Program-made: the position numbers and the translations under genes
Part shown: positions 1 through 6,723 of the stretch, piece after piece
How the letters are laid out: each line of letters starts with the position of its first letter
Numbering within the stretch: position 1 is the stretch's first letter
Source of the DNA: Methylophilaceae bacterium
Lineage (GTDB): Bacteria; Pseudomonadota; Gammaproteobacteria; Burkholderiales; Methylophilaceae
Direction: 5' to 3'
Length of the DNA: 9,699 bases
Assembly (NCBI GenBank): GCA_010031285.1
Contig: RHAY01000018.1
Location: forward strand, 1-9,699
Notes under the pieces: generated by a model
Databases searched by the model: none
What the model saw: the letters and a program-made list of their open reading frames with translations, nothing else
What the model was told of the DNA's origin: nothing

Positions 1-1935
1 TTCAATAGATAACACGATATAATTTTTTAACTTATTAGTATTAATTTGAATCATTGGTTTTTTTGTATTATTAATCATTGCATCTTGAGCATTTTGAATA
101 AGATTAATGAGCACCTGTCTCATCATATTTACATCTACTTTTGTTTCAGGCAAATCTTTAGATAATTTAGTTGCTATTTTGATTCCAGAATTTTCAAATA
201 AAAGTGAGATTTCTTTAATAAATTTATTAATATCAGTTAACTCTAAATTTAATTTAGGCGCACGTGCGTATTCACTAAATTCATTCACCATAGTCTTCAT
301 TGCGTCAACTTGATTTACAATTGTTGCAACAGCCTTATTTAAAACATCTGTGTCATCTTTATTTAATTTAGCTCCTAACTTATGTTTTATTCTTTCAGCT
401 GAAAGCTGTATCGGTGTGAGTGGATTTTTAATTTCATGGGCAAGCCTTCTTGCAACTTCAGACCATGCAGCATCTCTCTGAGCCTGAATCATCATAGTGA
501 TATCGTCTATCATTAAAACATAATTGTTAATTTTATTTTGTCTTAATGGTGTAATTTGAAGTAAAAGTACTTGGTTATTTTTTTCATACTTAATTTCAAA
601 CTCTTTTATAATTTCTACTTGTTTTTTGTTGCTAAAAGCATAAATTTCTTCCTGAATGCTCTTAATAAAATTGGTTAGTAATTTATTCTTATTTGAAATT
701 GAAGTGAGTAATTTATCTTTATTTTTTGATAAATCAACTTGCAATATTTTAGAAGCGGCAATATTGAATGATTTAATTTCCATTGCATCATTAGTCACAA
801 TGACACCTGAGGATAAATGAGCCAAAACTGTTTCAAGATATGATCTTGCGGATTCAAGTCTTATCTGATTATTTTCTGATGTTTGTGTAGCCTGATCTAA
901 CTGCCTTGTCATGCTATTAAAAGATCTGACTAATACACCTAACTCATCCTTCCCTTTTTCAGGAAGCATCGTCTTAAAATTACCTTTTGCAATTTTTTTT
1001 GTACCTTCGGCGAGCAACGCTAAAGGCTCCGATAATTTTCTACTAAGTAAAAATCCAATTGCTACTGCAGTGAGTATCGCGAGCATAAGTACAAGCGTTA
1101 AAGTAATCGAAAAAATGACTTTTAATGAATCTCGACTATAAGAAAGCTTATGATAATCTTGAAATACGGTTTGTACTGATTCAGCAATAGTTGATAAAGA
1201 GTCTGGGACTGGTTGCAAAATTTGTAGAATTAATCTTTCATTAGAAACCGAAGCTCCGTTAATCGGTGCCAATACTCTCAGATACAGTCCCTTATTTGTA
1301 ATAGGTTCAATTTTTCCGTAAATATTATTCTCTGCCTGTTTTAATTGAATTAAAGTTGGTAGTGCAGGTAAAAATGACTCTGCGTCATTACTTGATACAG
1401 CAATAATTTTTCCTTGATCAGAAATGATGGTGGCATCTTGCACACCAGATTTTTCGCGGAGATCACTTAGTGCGCCATATTGAGATGTTGTAGGCATAGA
1501 TGATAGTGTCACTGCCATGCGCTCTGCTTTTAATTCTAAATCAGTCAACATAATATCTAACGCTTTTTGACCTAACTTTAAACCCCCATCAAGCGCAGAT
1601 TCAACTTTGACGTTAAACCATGATTCAATTGAACGTGTTAAGAAATTTACGGATACCAAATATACAATTAATCCCGGTATCACTGCCATAAGCGTAAAAG
1701 AAATAACAAGGCGCATGGATAGGCGACTACCTATTACATCTTTTTTAATATTTCTAAATAACTTTTTAATCTGATTTGCAATGATTGCAATCAGACTCAA
1801 AATAAATACACCGCTTAATATAAGAACAATGGTGTAAGAGCTACCTGAAATAAATTCTGAACTTGAACTTGCTTTAGAGAGAAGAAATAAAAGCAGTGCA
1901 CCAAATAAACTAGCAATGACTATTAGATATCTCAT
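1..1935 (-). CDS. ntrY: NtrY-like membrane sensor histidine kinase (C-terminus cut by window edge)
   Basis: I read 645 codons with no stop from an ATG at 1935 to the window edge. The protein is a two-component sensor kinase of the NtrY type, which autophosphorylates on histidine and passes phosphate to an NtrX-type regulator. Visible layout: two membrane segments near residues 3-20 and 35-53, a third at 75-98, a periplasmic sensor region to about 270, a fourth membrane segment at 272-297, a HAMP linker at 298-350, a PAS-like domain at about 363-478, and an H-box with HEIKNPLTP where His500 is the predicted phosphorylation site. The N-box NLIQNAQDAM lies at 612-621. The glycine-rich ATP-lid boxes fall outside the window, so roughly 100 residues are missing. 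Its ATG overlaps the upstream stop as ATGA, suggesting translational coupling. The NtrY family is known from nitrogen and redox control; the ligand here is unknown. Confidence 0.9.
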   Translation of the reverse strand, partial: MRYLIVIASLFGALLLFLLSKASSSSEFISGSSYTIVLILSGVFILSLIAIIANQIKKLFRNIKKDVIGSRLSMRLVISFTLMAVIPGLIVYLVSVNFLTRSIESWFNVKVESALDGGLKLGQKALDIMLTDLELKAERMAVTLSSMPTTSQYGALSDLREKSGVQDATIISDQGKIIAVSSNDAESFLPALPTLIQLKQAENNIYGKIEPITNKGLYLRVLAPINGASVSNERLILQILQPVPDSLSTIAESVQTVFQDYHKLSYSRDSLKVIFSITLTLVLMLAILTAVAIGFLLSRKLSEPLALLAEGTKKIAKGNFKTMLPEKGKDELGVLVRSFNSMTRQLDQATQTSENNQIRLESARSYLETVLAHLSSGVIVTNDAMEIKSFNIAASKILQVDLSKNKDKLLTSISNKNKLLTNFIKSIQEEIYAFSNKKQVEIIKEFEIKYEKNNQVLLLQITPLRQNKINNYVLMIDDITMMIQAQRDAAWSEVARRLAHEIKNPLTPIQLSAERIKHKLGAKLNKDDTDVLNKAVATIVNQVDAMKTMVNEFSEYARAPKLNLELTDINKFIKEISLLFENSGIKIATKLSKDLPETKVDVNMMRQVLINLIQNAQDAMINNTKKPMIQINTNKLKNYIVLSIE

Positions 1936-2525
1936 TTTTTATTTATAAATGTCCATTGAAATTGCTTAGAAGCTAATTGCCATTCTTGGTTATTTGTGAT
2001 GTCCACTTGGAGTTGTTTTGGAAGTTTAGTCTGATCCAACTTTACTTGAAGATATGCTAAGTACTTATCTGTATCATCAATCTGCGATTTATCAAAAACT
2101 CGCCAGTTTTTTATTTTTTTAAGTTCGTTTTTTGCCTGAGTTAAATTATCAAAGGCAATAAGGTGATTTTCAGATTCAGTGAGAATAAATTGTTTAGATA
2201 ACGCATGGAAACTCAATACTACTTCCTTTGTTTTTTTAACAACCTCTTCATCGAACCAATATTTTCTTGGTTTTTTTAATTCAAATTCGATAATAAAATT
2301 AATAGGAATACCCTTTCTAATGGCCTCGTCTAGGTCATCATTAAAAGATAGGTCAAAATCAGCACTTAAGAAATAGGCTTCGAATTGATTATTAATTTCA
2401 GCATTTTTGATAATTAAACTATTATCAGATGCAATAACCGATGAGGATGCAAACAAACACATCCAAATCACAAAAAAGATACTCAGTTTAATTTTTTTCA
2501 AGCAGTGCATAAAAAAATCCATCAT
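1932..2525 (-). CDS. DUF4390 exported/membrane-anchored protein
   Basis: A 197-residue protein of the DUF4390 family, which is found next to rsmB and ntrY in betaproteobacteria and has no established function. Residues about 10-32 are a basic stretch followed by a hydrophobic segment ending SSSVIA-S, which looks like a signal peptide with possible cleavage after Ala32. The rest is soluble and carries family-like features: GIPINFIIEFEL at 72-83, the aromatic KYWFDEEVV at 88-96, LSFHALSKQF at 104-113, WRVFD at 141-145 and LPKQLQV at 168-174. The first ATG pair lies 38 bp inside the end of rsmB. Met6 at 2510 is an alternative start, preceded by ATGGA at a 7-nt spacing, and would give a more typical signal peptide. 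The stop overlaps the ntrY start by 4 nt. A role in envelope sensing with NtrY is only inferred from the context. Confidence 0.85.
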   Translation of the reverse strand: MMDFFMHCLKKIKLSIFFVIWMCLFASSSVIASDNSLIIKNAEINNQFEAYFLSADFDLSFNDDLDEAIRKGIPINFIIEFELKKPRKYWFDEEVVKKTKEVVLSFHALSKQFILTESENHLIAFDNLTQAKNELKKIKNWRVFDKSQIDDTDKYLAYLQVKLDQTKLPKQLQVDITNNQEWQLASKQFQWTFINKK

Positions 2526-3768
2526 GGTTTTCGCTTGGTATTAATTGATTTTCATATCTACTATATTCAGAATCGACTGACCATTTTACTTCTTTTGCGT
2601 CATTATGTTCTTTAATAAAACTATCTATAACCTTCTGATTTTCATCAGGAAAGATTGAACATGTCGCGTAAAGTAATTTACCACCCTTTTTTAATAACTG
2701 CCACATCGCTTGTAACATCATTTTTTGTTGGTTTGCGAACGTCTCCATATCACGAGGCCTTCTTAACCATTTAATATCAACGTGTCGCCTCACTACACCT
2801 GATGCTGAACATGGAGCATCTAGTAAAATACGATCAAATAATTTTTCATTCCACCATGTATTAATCGCTGTTAAATCTGCACACTTCAGCTGAGCGTGAA
2901 GTTGCAATCTCTCTAAATTTTCTTTCACCTTATTTAAGCGTTCTTTTTGTTGATCAATAGATACTAATTTAATATCAGCAATTTCTAACATATGGCCAGT
3001 TTTACCCCCGGGAGCACTGCATGCATCAAGACAAATCTGACCATCTTTAAGATCTAAAAGCTTTGCCGCAAGTTGCGCACCAAAATCTTGAACGGATACT
3101 TCACCTTCTATAAACCCGGGAATTTTTTCAACGGCAATAGGCTCTATCAACTCCAATGCAGCGTCTCCTAAAACTCGATATGGCATGGCTTCAGATTTTA
3201 GTTTTTCTTCATATTGCTTAAGATTTATTTTTCTTGCATTAATTCTTAAAGTTAACGGAGGATGTTTATTTCCATTCAGTAATATGCTTTTCCAATCTTT
3301 GTGGTAATTATCCTTAATGAGCTTAATCCACCACAACGGGTAGGAGTAAAAAGCTTTTTCATCGGTTTTTAATTCTGTTTGCAGCTTTTCTTTTTGGCGG
3401 ATAAAATTTCTTAATACGCCATTGACAAAGGCGCCTGCCCAAGATTTGTTAATAAATTTTGCTGCCTCTACGGCTTCATTAACCACAGTAAATTCAGTGG
3501 ATTGATCATGATTCAATTGAAATAATGCGACACAAAGTAACGCTTCAATTTTTTTATTTGTTATTTTTTTATTGACGAGTTTTTGAATAAAAAATTGATT
3601 CTCGCCTAAAAAACGAATTGCACCATACGCCAAGAAGATCGCAACAGATTTTTGTTGTGGTGAAATGCGGGAATGATGATCAAAATATTTTTCAAACACA
3701 TGATTTAAATTGTGTCCTTTTATGACCTCAGATACACAATCGGCTGCAATAAGTTGAGAGTGATGCAA
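2488..3768 (-). CDS. rsmB: 16S rRNA (cytosine-967 C5)-methyltransferase RsmB, TTG start
   Basis: RsmB methylates C967 of 16S rRNA using SAM. At 426 residues it matches the usual length (E. coli 429). Residues about 5-135 form the NusB-like RNA-binding domain. The catalytic domain carries the SAM-binding motif LDACSAPGGKT at 247-257, motif IV DAPCSASG with Cys320 (product release), and motif VI ATCS with Cys370 (nucleophile), as in family members with the two-cysteine mechanism. The start is TTG at 3768, 5 nt after the fmt stop. There is an in-frame stop just upstream and no ATG nearby, and the N-terminus aligns by eye with the E. coli start region (SQLIAADCVSEVI against RSMAAQAVEQVV), so TTG is the best choice. 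GTG at codon 24 is a poorer alternative because it would cut the NusB domain. No good Shine-Dalgarno is seen, so translation is probably coupled to fmt. Its 3' end overlaps the DUF4390 gene. Confidence 0.95.
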   Translation of the reverse strand: MHHSQLIAADCVSEVIKGHNLNHVFEKYFDHHSRISPQQKSVAIFLAYGAIRFLGENQFFIQKLVNKKITNKKIEALLCVALFQLNHDQSTEFTVVNEAVEAAKFINKSWAGAFVNGVLRNFIRQKEKLQTELKTDEKAFYSYPLWWIKLIKDNYHKDWKSILLNGNKHPPLTLRINARKINLKQYEEKLKSEAMPYRVLGDAALELIEPIAVEKIPGFIEGEVSVQDFGAQLAAKLLDLKDGQICLDACSAPGGKTGHMLEIADIKLVSIDQQKERLNKVKENLERLQLHAQLKCADLTAINTWWNEKLFDRILLDAPCSASGVVRRHVDIKWLRRPRDMETFANQQKMMLQAMWQLLKKGGKLLYATCSIFPDENQKVIDSFIKEHNDAKEVKWSVDSEYSRYENQLIPSENHDGFFYALLEKN

Positions 3769-3773
3769 AATAA

Positions 3774-4718
3774 TTACGACTTAAAGACGTCTCCTAAAAT
3801 AGGTCGGTGTCCCAAAATAAATTCTTTAGATGATAGTCTTTTGCCTCCAGGCATTTGAAGCTCTTTCACTGATAAAACCCCTTCACCACATTTCACATGA
3901 ATAAATTCATCTAATTTAATTAGTTGGCCTACCTTGGCATTCTTATCAGTATCTTTACCAATTTCAGCGTCCCAAATTTTACAAATAACATCACGATATT
4001 CTGTTTGTGCAACAGGAAATGGATTGAATGCTCTTATTTTTCTTGAAATAACATCAGAGGAATTATGCCAATCAATTCTTGACTCTTCTTTAGTGACTTT
4101 TTCAGCGTAAGTGACACTTGCTTCATCTTGAGGTATGGAATTAAGTTCGCCTTTGGCATTTAGCTCATCCATTACTTCTGTCAATAAGAGCGCTCCTAAT
4201 TCTGCAAGCGTTTTTGTTAATTTTTCTGTGGTGTCCTTTTCGCTGATTTGAATTTCAGTTTTTTTGATCATGTCGCCAGCATCTAATTTTTGAACTACGC
4301 GCATGATAGTGACTCCAGTTTTTTCGTCCCCCATCAAAATAGCACGATGAATGGGGGCAGCACCTCGCCATCTTGGCAAAAGTGATGCATGTATATTAAA
4401 ACAACCTAATGAGGGCAAATCCAGAATGGCTTGAGGAATGATGAGACCGTATGCCGCCACGATCATTACATTAAAATCAATAGCGGCTAACATCTCGTAA
4501 GATTTTTTACTTTTTAATTCTGAAGGCTGATAAACAGGAATGCCTAATGCATTGGCCTTCAATTTAATAGCGCTAGGGTGAAGTTTTAAACCCCGACCTG
4601 ATGGCCTATCTGGCTGCGTTAATACGCCAACCACTTTATAACCTTTATCATGCAGTTTCTCTAGGGCTGGCACAGCAAAATCTGGCGTACCAGCAAAAAT
4701 AATTTTTAATGAATTCAC
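3774..4718 (-). CDS. fmt: Methionyl-tRNA formyltransferase, GTG start
   Basis: Fmt transfers the formyl group from 10-formyl-tetrahydrofolate to Met-tRNAfMet for translation initiation. The 314 residues equal the usual length. The N-terminal Rossmann-like domain begins IIFAGTPDFAVP (6-17), and the tRNA-contacting loop QPDRPSGRGLKLHP is at 35-48. The catalytic triad equivalents are Asn108 and His110 in NIHASLLPRWRGAAP and Asp146 in LDAGD, matching N106, H108 and D144 of E. coli. The C-terminal OB-fold tRNA-binding domain covers roughly 205-314. The start codon is GTG at 4718. No in-frame ATG fits better and the N-terminus aligns with the family. It lies 18 bp after def and 5 bp before rsmB, so it is almost certainly co-transcribed with both. 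No convincing Shine-Dalgarno precedes it. Confidence 0.97.
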   Translation of the reverse strand: MNSLKIIFAGTPDFAVPALEKLHDKGYKVVGVLTQPDRPSGRGLKLHPSAIKLKANALGIPVYQPSELKSKKSYEMLAAIDFNVMIVAAYGLIIPQAILDLPSLGCFNIHASLLPRWRGAAPIHRAILMGDEKTGVTIMRVVQKLDAGDMIKKTEIQISEKDTTEKLTKTLAELGALLLTEVMDELNAKGELNSIPQDEASVTYAEKVTKEESRIDWHNSSDVISRKIRAFNPFPVAQTEYRDVICKIWDAEIGKDTDKNAKVGQLIKLDEFIHVKCGEGVLSVKELQMPGGKRLSSKEFILGHRPILGDVFKS

Positions 4719-4736
4719 GATATAGATTGTGGTAAG

Positions 4737-5249
4737 TTACGCATTCACTAAATGCTCTTTAGCACGTTTTTTCATTTTTGTTTTGATACGGTTGCGCTTT
4801 AATGGAGATAAGTATTCTACGAATACTTTACCTAAAAGATGATCCATTTCATGCTGAATACATACAGCAAGTAAACCATCTGCTTCAAGCTCAAAAGATT
4901 TACCCTCTCGATCAAGTGCTTTTACTTTAATGCGTTCGGCACGTGTTACTGACTCAAATACATCGGGGACTGACAAGCAACCTTCTTCGTATACTTGCTG
5001 TCCTGTTGATTCAATAATCTTAGGATTAATAAAAACTTTTAAGCTGTCTTTTGTCTCAGAGATATCTACCAAAATTAATTGAAGGTGACGATTCACCTGA
5101 GTTGCAGCTAAACCTATACCAGGCGCAGCATACATCGTCTCCGCCATATCATCGATAAGCTTCCTAATCGAGTTATCCACAACTTCGATTGGTTTTGCAA
5201 TGGTGTGCAATCTCGGGTCGGGATAATTTAATATATTTAAAATTGCCAT
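4737..5249 (-). CDS. def: Peptide deformylase
   Basis: Def removes the N-formyl group from nascent proteins in the cytoplasm, acting after Fmt in the same cycle. The 170 residues fit the bacterial type I enzyme. All three metal-site motifs are intact: GIGLAATQ at 44-51, EGCLS at 89-93 (Cys91 metal ligand) and QHEMDH at 132-137 (His133 and His137 ligands, Glu134 catalytic). The C-terminus is lysine- and arginine-rich, as in E. coli. The start is ATG at 5249 and gives the normal MAILNIL N-terminus. The bases just upstream are AT-rich with no clear Shine-Dalgarno. It is the first gene of the def-fmt-rsmB-DUF4390-ntrY run and is divergent from smg across 177 bp. Confidence 0.97.
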   Translation of the reverse strand: MAILNILNYPDPRLHTIAKPIEVVDNSIRKLIDDMAETMYAAPGIGLAATQVNRHLQLILVDISETKDSLKVFINPKIIESTGQQVYEEGCLSVPDVFESVTRAERIKVKALDREGKSFELEADGLLAVCIQHEMDHLLGKVFVEYLSPLKRNRIKTKMKKRAKEHLVNA

Positions 5250-5293
5250 AAATGTTGATTATTTTATTTATTGCTGATAACTTATCTACAAGG

Positions 5294-5338
5294 CTTAAAC
5301 ACCTTAAACTTATTAGACCTATTAAGAATATTATACTT
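5294..5338. repeat. Five degenerate 9-bp tandem units
   Basis: Read in steps of nine, the plus strand gives CTTAAACAC, CTTAAACTT, ATTAGACCT, ATTAAGAAT and ATTATACTT. The shared core is TTA-A/G/T-A-C/G with a period of 9 bp. The first two units share a 7-bp identical core (CTTAAAC). The last unit contains the overlapping -10-like boxes. It could be a degenerate protein-binding array, or simply low-complexity AT-rich DNA. Confidence 0.4.
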
Positions 5339-5414
5339 TGCTAATAGCTCAATTACCTGATTCAAATTCATTTAGCTTTCACTTAACTCTAAGTCATTTT
5401 TCAATCACTATCGT

Positions 5415-5420
5415 AAAGGA
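5415..5420 (+). promoter_or_regulatory. Ribosome binding site of smg
   Basis: AAAGGA lies six nucleotides before the ATG at 5427. It is the clearest Shine-Dalgarno on the plus strand and fixes the smg start. Confidence 0.75.
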
Positions 5421-5426
5421 ACCTTT

Positions 5427-5888
5427 ATGCTAGAACTGCTTATCTATATGTTTGAAAATTATCTGAGCACACAAAATTTACCTGACTTTAAAAGCATTAC
5501 TGCGGAACTTGAAGCTGCAGGATTTGATAATCAAGATATTGAAAATGCCTTTACTTGGTTTAATCAGTTAAAAGCAATGACAAATGCTATTCCTGTAAAA
5601 AATAGTGCTTGTTCTTCTTTGGGTTATCGCATGTACTCAGACAATGAACAAAAGAAGATAAGTGCTGAAAGCTTAGGTTTTGTATTATTCCTAGAACAAG
5701 CTAAAGTTTTAGATGCAAACGAACGAGAAATTATCCTCGATCGCGCTATGGCTCTCAAACAAGAACATATTAACATCGAAGAAATGCGTTGGATTGTGAT
5801 GATGGCCCTTTGGAATGAAGGCCGTGAAAAAGACTTCCTATTTATAGAAGATGCAATCTATCAAGATCACAACTTAGTTTTACACTAA
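5427..5888 (+). CDS. smg: Smg family protein (DUF494)
   Basis: A 153-residue protein that aligns along its length, by eye, with E. coli Smg (157 residues). Shared features are the N-terminal LLIYMFENYL (4-13, E. coli LMYLFETYI), AAGFDNQDIENAF (30-42), the central LGFVLFLEQAKVL (83-95), EMRWIVMMALWN (119-130) and the final LH. The family is a small, acidic, mostly helical, predicted cytoplasmic protein. Its biochemical role is not established; it is known mainly from its place beside dprA and topA. Here dprA is missing on the upstream side, and metF, not topA, lies downstream in the opposite direction. The start is supported by AAAGGA six nucleotides upstream. The stop overlaps the metF stop by 4 bp. 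No membrane segment or signal peptide is seen. Confidence 0.9.
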   Translation: MLELLIYMFENYLSTQNLPDFKSITAELEAAGFDNQDIENAFTWFNQLKAMTNAIPVKNSACSSLGYRMYSDNEQKKISAESLGFVLFLEQAKVLDANEREIILDRAMALKQEHINIEEMRWIVMMALWNEGREKDFLFIEDAIYQDHNLVLH

Positions 5889-6721
5889 GCGCCTTCTATA
5901 TTCTGAATGATGCGGGAAATTATGCCTGCTTGATTTAAGGTGTAGAAATGTAAGCTTGGCACGTCCCATGCAATCAACGTTTCACAAAGCTCAGATATGA
6001 CGTCTACGCCATATGATCTCAAGGAAGGCAAATCGTCCCCATAGCTTTCCAATTTTATTCTAAGCCAACGAGGTATTTCTGCACCGCAATTAGATGCAAA
6101 ACGAGCCAATTGCTTAATGTTATAGATTGGCATCACGCCCGGAATAATGGGCACATCAATATCTGCAATCAAGCATTCATCCATAAATCTGAAATAAGCA
6201 TCGGCATTAAAAAAGAATTGAGTAATAGCGGAATTCGCACCCGCGGCCACTTTATTTTTAAAGTTTTGAATGTCTATTTGTGCTGAAGCTGCCTCAGGAT
6301 GATATTCAGGATAGGCCGCGACCTCAATATGAAAATAATCATTAGTTTCTTGTCGGATAAAGCTCACTAATTCATTGGCGTGTTTAAAATCACCTGATGC
6401 TACTTCACCCTGTGGCACATCACCTCTCAAAGCTACAAGATGTTTAATCTCATGTTGTCGATATTGATCGAGTAAAGTTTTAATTTCTGACTTTGTTGAT
6501 GAAATACCTGAAATATGAGGCACTGCATTAAAGCCTTCTTTTTTTATTTCCAATACTGTTTCAAGCGTTCGATCGCGTGTTGAACCACCCGCACCAAAGG
6601 TCACCGAATAAAATTCGGGCTTGAATACGGATAGCTGCTGACGCGTATCTATTAAGTTTTTTATACCTTCCGGCGTATTGGGAGGAAAAAACTCGAAACT
6701 GTAAGAAATCTTTTTAGCCAT
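5885..6721 (-). CDS. metF: 5,10-methylenetetrahydrofolate reductase
   Basis: MetF uses FAD and NAD(P)H to reduce 5,10-methylene-THF to 5-methyl-THF, the methyl donor for remethylating homocysteine to methionine. The 278 residues are slightly shorter than E. coli MetF (296), mainly at the N-terminus. Motifs seen are YSFEFFPPNTPEG at 7-19 with catalytic Glu10 (E28 in E. coli), HLVALRGDVP at 94-103 with Asp101 (D120), AAYPEYHPEA at 135-144, AITQFFF at 165-171 and LHFYTLN at 257-263. The ATG at 6721 lies 2 nt after the ahcY stop, so it is expressed from the ahcY transcript and probably shares the SAH riboswitch control. No separate promoter fits. Its TAG overlaps the smg TAA on the opposite strand, leaving no room for a terminator between the two genes. 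Confidence 0.97.
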   Translation of the reverse strand: MAKKISYSFEFFPPNTPEGIKNLIDTRQQLSVFKPEFYSVTFGAGGSTRDRTLETVLEIKKEGFNAVPHISGISSTKSEIKTLLDQYRQHEIKHLVALRGDVPQGEVASGDFKHANELVSFIRQETNDYFHIEVAAYPEYHPEAASAQIDIQNFKNKVAAGANSAITQFFFNADAYFRFMDECLIADIDVPIIPGVMPIYNIKQLARFASNCGAEIPRWLRIKLESYGDDLPSLRSYGVDVISELCETLIAWDVPSLHFYTLNQAGIISRIIQNIEGA

Positions 6722-6723
6722 AA

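Larger units (their letters stand above)
5250..5426. promoter_or_regulatory. Divergent def/smg intergenic region with overlapping -10-like boxes
   Basis: This 177-bp AT-rich gap must hold the promoters of both def (minus) and smg (plus). The best -10-like hexamers overlap each other: TATAAT on the minus strand at 5335-5330 and TATACT on the plus strand at 5332-5337. Neither has a good -35 at 16-18 bp, so I cannot assign exact promoters. Five degenerate 9-bp units (5294-5338) and a near-DnaA-box (5282-5290) lie in the same stretch. I see no reading frame or remnant of dprA or a LysM gene here. Confidence 0.5.

Noticed and set aside
107..1141. Plus-strand open frames at 107-313 and 911-1141
   Set aside because: Both are antisense to the continuous ntrY-like reading frame, whose H-box, N-box, HAMP and membrane segments are clear.
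2179..2376. Plus-strand open frame antisense to the DUF4390 gene
   Set aside because: It is a shadow of the minus-strand gene, which has a signal peptide and family motifs.
5860..5910. Bidirectional intrinsic terminator at the smg/metF junction
   Set aside because: The genes overlap by 4 bp and I see no GC-rich hairpin with a U-tract on either strand.
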